Of a stretch of DNA of 64,000 nt, positions 8,255 through 17,797 are shown piece by piece (position 1 is the stretch's first letter; every line of letters starts with the position of its first letter). The DNA is from Neobacillus pocheonensis (GTDB lineage: Bacteria > Bacillota > Bacilli > Bacillales > Cytobacillaceae). The notes below the pieces were generated by a model. It was given only the letters and a program-made list of their open reading frames with translations, was not told where the DNA came from and did no database searches. The stretch is taken from positions 1,488,001 to 1,552,000 of the forward strand of contig JAMQCR010000001.1 of assembly GCA_023702235.1 (NCBI GenBank). Direction: 5' to 3'. The translations under genes were made by a program, and so were the position numbers.

Positions 8255-9300
8255 ATGAAGAGTTGGAGAACCAAAGCACTTTTATTGTTGGTTGTATTAA
8301 CAGTCGTTTTATCGGCTGGATGCCAGGAGAAAAAGACAGAAGCCACAGGAGCGAAGGGAGATGGAGGGTATGAAACGCTGAAAATAAGATATGAGGGATC
8401 AGTTGGGTCAGTTATATATCCAGAATTAGCAGAGGATTTAGGCTATCTTGGTCCCATTAAACTTGAATGGATTGGAAACCAAACAAGCGGTCCTGCGTCA
8501 ATTCAAAACGCAGCCACCGGTCAAACGGATTTTGGCGGTGCTTTTAACGGCGCGATTGCCAAATTGATAGCTAGCGGGGCACCTATAAAGTCGGTCATTG
8601 GCTATTACGGCAGTGATAAGGATACATATACCGGCTATTACGTATTAAATGACAGCACGATAAAAAGTGCCCGTGATTTAATCGGAAAAAAGGTGGGTAT
8701 GAACACAATGGGAGCACATGCTGAATTTATTTTGAAAGAGTATTTAAAACGAAATGGATTAACAGATGACGAGATTAAGAAAGTAACTTTGGTTGTTCTG
8801 CCACCCGTTAGTACCGAGCAGGCACTGCGCCAAAAACAAATTGATGTGGCTGTCTTATCTGGAATGTTAGGAGATTTAGCTGTCAAAAAAGGCGGGATCA
8901 GAAAGCTTTTTAGTGATTATGATTTCTTAGGCCCTTTACAGCTGGAAGCTATGTATTTACCGATCAATTTATAAAACAAAATCCGAATACAGTGAAAAAA
9001 TTTGTTCAGGCTACAGCGAAAGCAATTGAATGGGCACGTACCACTCCAAGAGATCAAGTGATTGCCCGTTTTGAATCGATTATAAAGGAACGGGGACGTA
9101 AGGAGGATACAACCCAGGTTCAATATTGGAAGAGCACAGGTATAGCGGAGAAAGGAGGGTATATTCAGGAAAAGGATTTTAAAGTATGGGTTGACTGGCT
9201 GAAGAAAAATGGTGAGTTCAAAGATAGTCAAGTGAAACTGAGTGATTTATATACAAATGAATTTAACCCTTATAAGAGTGATGATGAAAAAAATAAATGA
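8255..9300 (+). CDS. Sulfonate/taurine ABC transporter substrate-binding lipoprotein (one frameshift)
   Basis: Periplasmic-type binding protein of the SsuA/TauA (NMT1-like) family, anchored by a lipobox (LSAGC). Features are IRYEGSVGSVIYPELAEDLG, the ligand-loop region TGQTDFGGAFNGAIAKLIASGAPIK, and KSARDLIGKKVGMN. The frame breaks near 8950, where CAGCTGG probably was CAGGCTGG, restoring GSYVFTDQFIKQNPNTVKKF. The gene is otherwise complete at about 348 codons. ATG 8255 has GAGGAGGAAGGGG upstream. It heads an operon with ATPase, permease and flavin monooxygenase. Because a tauD fragment sits divergently next door, taurine is a plausible ligand, but this is not proven by the sequence. Confidence 0.8.
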
Positions 9301-9309
9301 GGTGAGACA

Positions 9310-10114
9310 ATGACGGAAAAAATTCAGTTTGAACATGTCAGTAAGGTCTTTAAAATAAGGGATTCTGAGCAGGGAAAGGGCGCACTTAAAGAATTTACAG
9401 CCATTAAAAATGTTCATTTTGCCGTAAACAGCGGGGAATTTCTTGCATTAGTCGGCCATCGGGATGCGGAAAATCAACATTGCTTGACCTTTTAGGAGGT
9501 CTAACGATACCAACTTCCGGCCGAATTTTACTGGATGGAAAACCTATTGAGGCCCTGGTTTAGACCGGGGGATTGTCTTTCAGCAGTATGCGTTATTGCC
9601 TTGGAAAACTGCGAAAGGAAACATTGAATTTGGCTTAGAGTCAAAGGGTGTTCCCAAAAAGGAACGGGCTGAAATTTCCCAGTACTTTTTGTCGTTGGTT
9701 GGGTTATCGGGGTTTGCCGATCGTTATCCTCACGAACTTTCAGGTGGAATGAAGCAGCGTGTGGCGATTGCCCGAAGTTTGGCGTATGACCCTGAAGTGC
9801 TGTTAATGGATGAGCCGTTCGCTGCACTCGATGCGCAAACGCGTGAAACCTTACAAACTGAATTGCTTCGAATCTGGGAACATACGAAAAAAACAATCGT
9901 TTTCATTACCCACGGAATTGATGAGGCGGTATATTTAGGTCAACGAGTTGCCGTCATGACTTCCCGTCCGGGAACGATTAAACAAATTATCGATAACCCG
10001 CTCCATTCAACAAGTCAGGAAGATGATTTACGTTCCACACCGGAATTTGCAACGGCGCGTCATCAAATTTGGCATTTGCTGCGTGAGGAAGTAAATAAAA
10101 CACAATCAGCATGA
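9310..10114 (+). CDS. Sulfonate/taurine ABC transporter ATP-binding protein (two frameshifts)
   Basis: SsuB/TauB-type ATPase. The Walker A region reads GHRDAENQH in the printed frame. Adding one C to GGCCATC restores [10 protein letters not shown] second break at 9551 (GAGGCCCTGG, expected GAGGGCCCTGG) restores [21 protein letters not shown]. The signature [17 protein letters not shown], Walker [16 protein letters not shown] and the switch His in [10 protein letters not shown] are all present. Both breaks touch GGCC, so the real gene is very likely intact. It follows the binding-protein gene by 9 bases and couples ATP hydrolysis to sulfonate import. Confidence 0.85.
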
Positions 10115-10147
10115 CAAACTTATATTTTTATAGAAGAGGTGAGAAAT

Positions 10148-10975
10148 ATGCTTGGCTTTGAAAAACCGATCACAGCACCCATGCAAACGTCAAAACGCAT
10201 TAGTTTTTCCTTTTATTGGGTGCAAAGGCTTGTCAAACAATCAATTGTCATTTTGCTTTTACTGATCCTTTGGGAGACCGCTCCCCGAATTGGGTTAGTG
10301 GATTCCACTTTCTTTCCGCCTTTTTCAAAAGTAGCAGAGAGCTGGTGGGGATTGCTCATTTCTGGTGACCTGTATGCCCACTTTCAAGCTAGTATTCTGC
10401 GTTCGTTTATAGGATTTGGATTGGGGATCGTCATTGCCATTCCTTTGGGCATAGTGATTGGCTGGTATCCGCTGGCAAATGAATTGTTAAACCCGCTTTT
10501 GGAGTTGTTTCGGAATACCGCTGCCTTAGCTTTGTTGCCGGTCTTCATTTTGCTTCTTGGGATTGGTGAAACATCTAAAATTTCGATTGTGTTGTTTGCT
10601 TGTATATTTCCAATTCTTTTAAATACGATTAATGCTGTTCGAAATGTGGATCCGTTACTGATTAAGTCAGCCAAATCAATGGGGCTGCCCTCTTACAAAC
10701 TATTTTATAAAGTGATTTTACCTGCTTCAATTCCGACTATTTTTACCGGAATACGTATGGCGGCGGCATCCTCAATTCTAGTGTTAATTGCTGCCGAAAT
10801 GGTTGGAGCAAAGGAAGGTTTGGGCTACCTTATTAATTACTCGCAACAGAACTTCCAAATTCCGCAAATGTATGCAGGCATTCTTACGATTTCTTTGCTT
10901 GGTGTAGCCATAAATTATCTTTTAGTCTCCTTGGAGAGAAGGTTTTCAAGCTGGAAAACAAATTCAAATGAATAA
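10148..10975 (+). CDS. Sulfonate/taurine ABC transporter permease
   Basis: SsuC/TauC-type inner-membrane permease of 275 residues with about six transmembrane helices and the binding-protein-dependent transport domain. The EAA-like loop is in SAKSMGLPSYKLFYKVILPASIPTIFTGIRM. The ATG at 10148 is preferred over an in-frame GTG at 10139 because AGAAGAGG lies 6-8 bases before it. Intact, third gene of the operon. Confidence 0.88.
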   Translation: MLGFEKPITAPMQTSKRISFSFYWVQRLVKQSIVILLLLILWETAPRIGLVDSTFFPPFSKVAESWWGLLISGDLYAHFQASILRSFIGFGLGIVIAIPLGIVIGWYPLANELLNPLLELFRNTAALALLPVFILLLGIGETSKISIVLFACIFPILLNTINAVRNVDPLLIKSAKSMGLPSYKLFYKVILPASIPTIFTGIRMAAASSILVLIAAEMVGAKEGLGYLINYSQQNFQIPQMYAGILTISLLGVAINYLLVSLERRFSSWKTNSNE

Positions 10976-10997
10976 TAAAGAAAGAAGGAATGTATAA

Positions 10998-12356
10998 ATG
11001 GCTGAAATTAATCGGGAAATGAATTTAGGCGCGTTTTTTATGATCCCTGGACATCATGTTGCTGCATGGCGGCATCCTAAAGCAGAGGCCTAGCAAATCA
11101 TGAACTTTGATTTTATTAAAAGGCTTGCCCAAACAGCAGAGCGTGGAAAGTTTGACATGGTTTTTCTTGCTGATAACTATGCGGTGAGAGGAAAAAATCA
11201 AAAGGTGCTGAGTCAGACCGTGAATACGCTGTTTGAACCTTTTACCCTTTTGTCCGCGATTTCTGCTGTGACAAAACATATCGGAATTGTCGGTACTGTC
11301 TCAACTACCTTTAATGAGCCATTTAATGTTGCACGCAGGTTCGCTTCTCTTGATCATTTGAGCGGCGGGCGTGCAGGTTGGAATGTTGTCACATCTAGTA
11401 CCGATGTCGAAGCACAAAACTTTAATTTGGAAAAACAACTTCTTCATGAAAGACGTTATGAACGTGCTGAAGAGTTTGTAGATGTGGTTACAAAGCTATG
11501 GGACAGTTGGGAGGATGATGCGTTAATTATAGACAAAGATTCCGCCCAATTTGCAGATTCTTCTAAAATCCATGCGATCAATCATAAGGGAGAGTGGTTT
11601 TCCGTTGCTGGTCCATTAAATATTTCCCGCCCGGTGCAAGGGCATCCTATTTTGATCCAGGCCGGTTCTTCGGAAGCAGGGAAGGAGCTTGCGGCGCGGA
11701 CCGCTGAGGTGATTTTCACGGCTTGGCAAACGCTTGAAGAAGCTCAAAGCTTTTATGCCGATGTGAAAGGAAGAATGGCTAAATACGGTCGTTCACCAGA
11801 AGAATTGAAAATTATGCCTGGTGTTTTCCCTGTTATTGGCAGAACAGAGGCGGAAGCAGAAGAAAATAAGCAGTTGCTCGAGGAACTGATTCCCGAAGAA
11901 GCAGGGATCTCCCTTTTATCTGGCATGATAAGCGTCGATTTATCAGGATATCCAGTCGATGGGCCACTCCCTGATTTACCAGAATTGAGTCAAATAAATG
12001 GCGGGAAAAGCCGTTTCCAATTAGTAAAGGATCTTGCCGACCGTGAAGGTTTGACCATTCGCAAACTCTATCAACGGATAGCCGGTGCCCGCGGACACCG
12101 GGAAATCAAGGGGATACCTGAACAAATTGCGAATCAAATGCAGGAATGGTTTGAAAATGGGGCAGCGGATGGCTTCAATGTGATGCCTCCTTATTTACCA
12201 GGCGGTCTCGATGACTTCGTTGATATGGTTATTCCAGTGCTGCAAGAACGTGGATTATTCCGCAGAGAATACAAAGGCAGCACATTACGGGAAAATTTAG
12301 GATTAAAGCGGCCCGCAAATATTATTAGTCCTATAAAACAATTGAACCTTGGTTAA
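10998..12356 (+). CDS. NtaA/SnaA/DszA-type FMN-dependent monooxygenase, in-frame TAG near the start
   Basis: Luciferase-like (LLM) flavin monooxygenase of the nitrilotriacetate/dibenzothiophene class, typically 440-450 residues. The start at 10998 (GAAGGAATG upstream) gives MAEINREMNLGAFFMIPGHH, AAWRHPKAEA, then TAG at 11091-11093, then QIMNFDFIKRLAQTAERGKFDMVFLADN in the same frame. Later landmarks are [19 protein letters not shown], the GPLNISRPVQGHPILIQAGSS flavin-site region and a complete C-terminus. The stop abuts a GGCC (GAGGCCTAG), so a base-call error for GAG or similar is likely. Translation could otherwise restart at 11100. Last gene of the sulfonate operon; it probably releases sulfite from an organosulfur substrate using FMNH2. 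Confidence 0.8.
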
Positions 12357-12433
12357 ATTTTTCCCAATTCACACTTGACACATAGAATTAATTGTCTTTG
12401 TGATATTTGTAAGTAAATGGAAAAAATAGATAT

Positions 12434-12454
12434 GCCGACTTAACTAAAAGAGGC
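12434..12454 (+). promoter_or_regulatory. Sulfur-leader hairpin element before the Fbp-like gene
   Basis: Order: outer arm GCC, GA, inner arm CTTA, loop ACTA, inner arm AAAG (three of four pairs), bulged A, outer arm GGC. It lies between the monooxygenase and the next gene, within the presumed transcript. Confidence 0.65.
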
Positions 12455-12499
12455 TCTTTATTTGGATAGGATTGCCATTTCAGAATAAAGAGCCTTTTT
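12451..12499 (+). terminator. Terminator overlapping the hairpin element
   Basis: AGGCTCTTTATT pairs with AATAAAGAGCCT (12483-12494), followed by TTTTTG. The AGGC is shared with the upstream element. Confidence 0.85.
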
Positions 12500-12532
12500 G
12501 ATTTTCAAAAAACAAAGGATCAGGAGGGCAAT

Positions 12533-12771
12533 ATGGAACAATTGAATGCTATGAAAATTGATGAGGAAAAGCCAATAACCATAAGAGGAGTGACTTATGT
12601 GGGAGAAGTTTTTCGAAAGCAGTGGAGTTTAGGCGGAAAATGTTAATTGATAAATTAATTGCTTTTCATGTTTATAAGAAAGATGATAAGCATCTTTTTG
12701 AATTAACACTATCTGAACTTGAAAATGATTATAGAAAATTTCTTTCAAAAAGTCCTGCCCATGGTGACTAG
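12533..12771 (+). CDS. FbpA-like (Fur-regulated basic protein family) small protein, one frameshift
   Basis: Strong CAGGAGGG precedes the ATG. It reads MEQLNAMKIDEEKPITIRG, then GEVFRK, a one-base break (AAAGCAGTGG, expected AAAGGCAGTGG), then AVEFRRKMLIDKLIAFHVYK, KDDKHLFELTLSELENDYRKF. The second half is clearly related to the protein at 34310-34531 and matches the pattern of the short basic FbpA/YmzA family (RR..LI.KLI...Y...D..L.ELTLSELE..Y). In B. subtilis such proteins are linked to the Fur iron-sparing response. Here both copies follow a sulfur-leader element. Confidence 0.65.
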
Positions 12772-12828
12772 GGTCAATTCCTTGGATTAATAGCTCAAAA
12801 AGGAGTTAGTTGAAAGGGGAAATAATTT

Positions 12829-13023
12829 ATGAACTTTGGAGAGATACAATTGTGTATAAATGATTATTTAGATTTGTATCTTTTTGCAAAAAGTATGAAC
12901 GATCCATTGTGGCAACAAGAAATAATTGAAAAACTAAAAACTTCCCAGAAAGGAGAAACGAAATCCCAAGGAATCCAATTTTTTGAGTCTAATTGTTTAT
13001 TAGACAAAAATAAACAGAATTGA
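12829..13023 (+). CDS. Small hypothetical protein (64 aa)
   Basis: GAAAGGGG lies 9 bases before the ATG. The protein begins MNFGEIQLCINDYLDLYLFAKSM and contains WQQEIIEKLK. The first 40 residues look like two amphipathic helices and the tail is polar. I do not recognise the family. It probably shares a transcript with the preceding Fbp-like gene. Confidence 0.5.
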   Translation: MNFGEIQLCINDYLDLYLFAKSMNDPLWQQEIIEKLKTSQKGETKSQGIQFFESNCLLDKNKQN

Positions 13024-13167
13024 TACGAAATTTGCACCATTTTAAAAAGCTATGAGCTTCATTTTTCAATAAGTTTTTCCCCATACCTATAAATTACCCC
13101 CAACCTGTCACGAAATCCTGACTAAATTCTCAAGTGTTTCATCGATAAGTTCCTATCATTTAATTTC

Positions 13168-13222
13168 AAAAAAGGAGAAGTATTTAAGACTTATTTAGAA
13201 GTCAAATACTTCTCCTTTTTAT
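13168..13222 (+). terminator. Intrinsic terminator
   Basis: AAAAAGGAGAAGTATTT pairs with AAATACTTCTCCTTTTT across an 18-nt loop. The symmetric A and T runs could serve either strand, but the preceding plus-strand genes are its likely users. Confidence 0.75.
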
Positions 13223-13377
13223 TTTATACTTTGATTTTCAGGAAACATTCAGCACATTCTCAAGTCAGTTTCAGTTTGCAGGTGCATTATAAAAACATGA
13301 ATTCACAAGAAATCTTCAATTTAGGGATTAGAAAAAAATATGAAATCAATAAAGTATCCAAACGGGAGGCATGGAAT

Positions 13378-13440
13378 ATGAGTTATATCGTTCGAGATGT
13401 CTATCAGAAAAAATCCGAAATGAAAATGATGAACCGATGA
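13378..13440 (+). CDS. Short 20-codon ORF overlapping gtrA by ATGA (relic or leader peptide)
   Basis: GGGAGG lies 8 bases before ATG 13378. The ORF ends with a TGA inside the ATGA that starts gtrA, an arrangement typical of translational coupling. The peptide MSYIVRDVYQKKSEMKMMNR is not recognisable. Because gtrA genes usually follow a glycosyltransferase gene, it may be the remnant of one. Confidence 0.3.
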   Translation: MSYIVRDVYQKKSEMKMMNR

Positions 13441-13835
13441 ATAAGAAATGGCTGGCATTCATTAAATTTGCCTTTGTTGGTGTTTTAAACACCTCAATTG
13501 ATTTTATTGTCTATGGACTCTTCACCTGGTTCAACGTTAACTACATCCTGGCACAATGTATCTCGTATAGTGCCGGGGTTTTAAACAGCTACATTATGAA
13601 TCGAAAATGGACTTTTGAACAAACAGGAAAAGGAAGAAAGCATGAATTCTTCACTTTTATAGGTGTGAATCTGATTACTTTGGTCATTACTACTTTTTTA
13701 TTAACTCTTTTTTATAAATGGTTAGGTATTTCATTATTCATCAGTAAGTTACTCGTCACAGCTGTAAGTGTTGGAATTAACTATATTGGAACAAAACAAT
13801 TTGTATTTACTAAGTTGAAGGAAAGAAGGGTCAGT
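13437..13835 (+). CDS. GtrA family membrane protein, reading in frame into gtaB
   Basis: Four-helix GtrA-type protein (FIKFAFVGVLNTSIDFIVYG, YNAGV-like SYSAGVLNSYIMNRKWTF, and the C-terminal NYIGTKQFVFTK). Family members are thought to flip undecaprenyl-linked sugars or assist surface glycosylation. No stop follows FVFTK: the frame continues through KLKERRVS into the gtaB start. Either this is a genuine GtrA-GtaB fusion or a small indel removed a stop, since a TAA exists one frame away at the expected end. ATG 13437 overlaps the upstream TGA. Confidence 0.75.
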
Positions 13836-14753
13836 ATGAAAATTAAAAAAGCAATCATTCCAGTTGGCGGATTAGGAACGCGTTTTTTGCCAGCGACAAA
13901 GGCACAACCGAAAGAAATGCTGCCGATTGTCGATAAACCGGCGGTCCAGTATATCGTTGAAGAGGCAGTGGAATCAGGGATTGAAAGCATTATTTTTATT
14001 ACAGGACGGAATAAAAAATCGATTGAAGATCATTTTGATAAATCCGTTGAATTAGAACAAATGTTAGAAGAAAAAAAGAAATTTGACGTTCTAAATGAAG
14101 TTCAGCGCATTTCATCGATGGTGAACATTCATTATATCCGGCAAAAAGAACCACTAGGACTTGGCCATGCGGTTTTATGTGCGGAACAGTTTATAGGATA
14201 TGAGCCGTTTGCAGTTCTGCTTGGCGACGATATTATGGTCTCGGAACAACCAGCTTTAAAACAAATGATGGACGCATATGATCATACGAAACAATCCGTC
14301 ATTGGTGTAAAACAAGTGGCCTATGAAGATGTGTCAAAATACGGCATTATCGACCCAGGCAGAAAATTTGGACGGGTTCATGCAGTAAAGGATTTAGTGG
14401 AAAAACCCTCTATTGAAAACGCCCCATCGAATATAGCTGTCATGGGACGTTACATCCTGAATCCGTCGATTTTCTCTTATTTAAAAACAATTGAACGCGG
14501 CGTCGGAAATGAGTGGCAATTAACAGATGCATTGCGACTCCAAAGTGAAAATGAAAAACTCTTTGCATTAGAACTTGAAGGAAAACGTTATGATATTGGG
14601 GATAAAGCAGGGTATATAAAAGCAATGATTGAGGTTGCATTAATGCGTGAAGACTTACACCACACCCTCTTTTCATATCTTGAAAGTATTGTAGAAAAAG
14701 AACGGATGCAAAACTCAGCTAATAGAAGACTAACTTCCAAATATATAATATGA
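13836..14753 (+). CDS. gtaB: UTP-glucose-1-phosphate uridylyltransferase
   Basis: UDP-glucose pyrophosphorylase of about 305 residues. It has the nucleotide-binding signature IPVGGLGTRFLPATKAQPKEMLPI, VDKPAVQYIVEEA, QKEPLGLGHAV, the metal-binding LLGDDIM, VSKYGIID and VEKP. It has its own GGAAAGAAGGG and ATG 13836 although gtrA reads into it without a stop. The product supplies UDP-glucose for wall teichoic acid, lipoteichoic anchor and exopolysaccharide synthesis, which fits the adjoining GtrA and glycosyltransferase genes. The last 15 residues (RMQNSANRRLTSKYII) extend past the usual end. Confidence 0.88.
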   Translation: MKIKKAIIPVGGLGTRFLPATKAQPKEMLPIVDKPAVQYIVEEAVESGIESIIFITGRNKKSIEDHFDKSVELEQMLEEKKKFDVLNEVQRISSMVNIHYIRQKEPLGLGHAVLCAEQFIGYEPFAVLLGDDIMVSEQPALKQMMDAYDHTKQSVIGVKQVAYEDVSKYGIIDPGRKFGRVHAVKDLVEKPSIENAPSNIAVMGRYILNPSIFSYLKTIERGVGNEWQLTDALRLQSENEKLFALELEGKRYDIGDKAGYIKAMIEVALMREDLHHTLFSYLESIVEKERMQNSANRRLTSKYII

Positions 14754-14813
14754 AGCTATTAATCAAAAAAATTGCAGGTTTTTATATGGCTGCGAGATGA
14801 AAGGAATAATAAG

Positions 14814-17039
14814 ATGGAAAACTCAAATTTACAACATGAAACAGATACATTACAGACAAGTCAAAGGAAATTCTCTACGTTGTTTCAAGGCGGCTGGGGG
14901 ATCCGCCATGGGAAAAGGCTGCTCTGTGGATCTTATTGGTGTTGACAGCAGTCGCGTATATTTGGGGCCTTGGCCAATCAGGTTGGTCCAATTCATTTTA
15001 CAGTGCGGCTGTTCAGGCTGGGACGAAAAGTTGGAAGGCGTTCTTCTTCGGCTCGATTGATGCTTCAAATTTTATTACAGTTGATAAGCCTCCTGCCTCC
15101 TTGTGGATGATGGAGTTGTCGGCTCGAATATTCGGGTTCAATTCCTGGAGCATGCTTGTTCCTGAGGCACTGGAAGGTGTAGTCTGCGTATGGATTCTCT
15201 ATATGACGATTCGTCGCTGGTTTAGCGCTCGTGCAGCACTAATCGCGGGGACAGTGCTTGCAATGACGCCGGTGGCCGTACTCATGTTTCGTTTCAATAA
15301 CCCAGATGCGCTCCTGGTTCTGCTGCTTACGGCGAGTGCCTATTTCTTTACGAGGGCAGTTGAGGATGGCAAGACAAAGTGGCTCGTGTGGGCGTCTGTC
15401 CTAATTGGCTTTGGTTTTTTGACCAAGATGTTGGCTGCGTTCTTTATTATTCCGGTGTTTGTATTGGTCTATCTGTTGTTTGCTCCAGTATCGGTACGCC
15501 GGCGTTTGGGGCAAATGGTAATCAGTGCGATCTCTGTCGTGGTATCGGCAGGCTGGTGGGTTGCGATTGTCCAGCTGATCCCGGCTGCGAATCGTCCGTA
15601 TATCGGCAGTTCCAGAAAAACAGCATTCTTGATCTAATCTTTGGATACAATGGATTGGGCCGTCTTACCGGGAATGAGTCCGGCATGAGCGGTCAAAAAG
15701 GTGCCATGGGAGCACCAAGCGGTGACATGGCAAGTCAAGCAGCTAACATGGGAGGACCCGGTAGCAGCATGGGAAATCATGCTGGCATGGGAGGAAATTT
15801 CGGTGGCAGCACCGGTTTGACACGGCTGTTTAACTCCGAGATGGGCGGCCAGATTTCTTGGCTTATTCCCGCTGCACTTATTCTTTTGGTCGTTGCCGTT
15901 TGGCTCGTCCGCCGCGGCTGGAAAAGTGACCGTACCGTTCCGGCTCTTGCTTTGTGGGCGGGTACGTTCCTCATCACCGGTGTTGTGTTCAGCTTTGGCC
16001 AAGGAACGATTCATCCGTACTACACAATTGCACTGGCTCCATCAATAGGAGCAATCATAGGTATTGGTGTCGAAGTTCTCTGGAGTCGACGTGAACAATT
16101 GGCTGCTCGCATAGGGTTAGCAGCGGCAATTGCAGTGACGGCGGTTTGGTCTTATTTCTTACTCGACCGCACATCAACATGGAACTCATGGTTACGAGTA
16201 GCCATTTTTATCCCCGGTGGTGTGGCGGCGATTTTCATCGCGGTTGGACCACGGCTTGGCCAACGTCTTATGATTGGTGCTGCCGCGGCAGGGTTGGCTG
16301 CCAGCCTGGCAGGTCCGTTTGTATACACGATGCAGACCATTGCCACACCACATACCGGATCGATGCCTTCTGCGGGCCGACAACAGGCGGAGATGGTTTC
16401 CCTGGTCGTTTTGGAGGCGGCGAAATGCCAGCTGGGGCTAATTCAAACAATTTGTCCACTGGGGCATTCGGAAGCTCTGGCTTTGGAGGCGGTCAAATGC
16501 CGCCTGGGACCAACTCAACCAATTCATCCACAGGGGATTCCGGGAACACTGGCAATTCCAACGGTAATAAATATGGGAACTTCAAACAGGGTGGTTTTGG
16601 AGGTGCTGATGAAACACCAGGCAGCGCAATCGTGAAATTGCTGCAACAGGATGCTTCCAAATACACCTGGGTTGCTGCGACGGTGGGTTCTCAGTCTTCA
16701 GCACCATACCAGCTTGCGACGGGTGATCCAATCATGGACATCGGAGGCTTTACCGGAAGTGATCCCACACCTACACTTGCCCAGTTTAAACAATACGTGA
16801 GTGAAGGGAAGATTCATTACCTTATTAACTCTGGCAGAGGCTTTGATCGAATGGGCGGCAACGTAGCCAATGGTAATACCGGTGGAGAAACAAATGGCAG
16901 CACTTCTGGAGGTAATTTCCGAAATGGTCCAATGGGCGGAGGCTCTAATTCAGTGATCACCAATTGGGTTCAGAACAATTTTAAATCCAAGACAGTGGAT
17001 GGAGTCACTGTCTACGACTTGACTCAGCCAAAATCATAA
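14814..17039 (+). CDS. ykcB: YkcB-like ArnT/PMT-family glycosyltransferase (three frameshifts)
   Basis: Large GT39/ArnT-type membrane glycosyltransferase of about 740 codons that moves a sugar from a polyprenyl donor at the outer membrane face. N-terminal region: LTAVAYIWGLGQSGWSNSFYSAAVQAG, then FFFGSIDASNFITVDKPPASLW with the conserved Asp, FRFNNPDALLVLL. Middle: Gly/Met/Ser-rich loop, then ten or so helices. C-terminus: Gly/Asn-rich linker and a soluble domain (YTWVAATVGSQSSAPYQLATG, PIMDIGGFTGSDP, YLINSGRGF). Breaks are near 14904 (CGCCA, expected CGGCCA), 15615 (CCC run) and 16376 (GGGCCG, expected GGGCCCG). Its GtrA neighbour supports a surface-glycosylation role. Confidence 0.8.
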
Positions 17040-17067
17040 TAACTATATTAAACAATAGTTACGCAGT

Positions 17068-17110
17068 AAAAAGGATTGAACTCTCTATTGCAGAGGGTTC
17101 AATCCTTTTA
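17068..17110. terminator. Bidirectional terminator between convergent genes
   Basis: AAAAGGATTGAAC pairs with GTTCAATCCTTTT. A and T runs on both sides can serve the ykcB-like gene and the minus-strand gene. Confidence 0.8.
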
Positions 17111-17654
17111 TATTGCTTGTGATCGTAATAGTAAATATATTTCTAAAACAAATATTAAGCTGATTGCTTTTGGTATCTTCTAGCTCGAGCTTCTTTTTAT
17201 TCGATTTGGATTTAGATTTAGAAACTCTAAATAATAGAACCAATCCCGCACTCAACATTAAAGCCCATAAAAGTGCGAATTTATTACCACTAAAATAGAT
17301 TCCAATAAAAGGTGCAACCATAAATACGATGCTTTTTAGGTAATAATTTACTTTCGGTTTAATGACCTTCAAAACTGATCGTATAACAAGCAACGAAGTT
17401 ATCATATTATTTCCCAAAAAAGAGTGATTAGTGTAATTTACATAGAAGTAATACCCAAACGATCCCAAAATGGCAAATAAGGAGAGATAAAATCTCTTAA
17501 AAGAACTTTTATAAAACAGGATCCAAACTGCAAAAAAATTTATACCTGAACATATTCCAAGTATAAATAATGTATGATAAAACGTAAAATTTCCAATAGG
17601 ATCTTTCGTTAATTCCGAAATGAATTTGAAGTTATTACAAACACATGCTACCAC
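17085..17654 (-). CDS. Hypothetical membrane protein, 5' end probably truncated
   Basis: About 189 residues with five or six hydrophobic segments (TFYHTLFILGICSGINFFAVWILFY, FYLSLFAILGSFGYYFYV, SIVFMVAPFIGIYF, FALLWALMLSAGLVLLF) and a Lys/Ser-rich cytoplasmic stretch. I do not recognise the family. A GTG at 17654 is the only start offered. No ribosome binding site precedes it, and the frame continues upstream with another hydrophobic run until a terminator hairpin, so the true N-terminus is uncertain. Confidence 0.5.
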   Translation of the reverse strand: MVACVCNNFKFISELTKDPIGNFTFYHTLFILGICSGINFFAVWILFYKSSFKRFYLSLFAILGSFGYYFYVNYTNHSFLGNNMITSLLVIRSVLKVIKPKVNYYLKSIVFMVAPFIGIYFSGNKFALLWALMLSAGLVLLFRVSKSKSKSNKKKLELEDTKSNQLNICFRNIFTITITSNIKGLNPLQ

Positions 17655-17685
17655 AAATAGTTTAAAGACCAGTAAGGGTAATATT

Positions 17686-17736
17686 AAAAAGCCAACTCTT
17701 CCTTCGAAAAAATCAGGAAGGAGAGTCGGCTTTTTA
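17686..17736. terminator. Terminator downstream of the sulfate-transport operon
   Basis: AAAAAGCCAACTCTTCCTT and AAGGAGAGTCGGCTTTTTA form a near-perfect stem. Its T-run serves the minus-strand sbp gene. Confidence 0.75.
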
Positions 17737-17797
17737 AATAGATAAGTATAATTTCAAGTTTTTTATAGTGACCTTAGTAAAAATATAATGTAGGTTA

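Noticed and set aside
9528..9896. Minus-strand open frame of 122 codons
   Set aside because: Antisense of the sulfonate ATPase, whose signature and Walker B motifs are clear on the plus strand.
13231..13377. Open frame upstream of the 20-codon ORF before gtrA
   Set aside because: No ribosome binding site at its start and no protein-like pattern; only the last 20 codons have a good site.
15634..16014. Long minus-strand open frames across the ykcB-like gene
   Set aside because: Shadow frames of a Gly/Met-rich coding region; the plus strand matches the glycosyltransferase family throughout.
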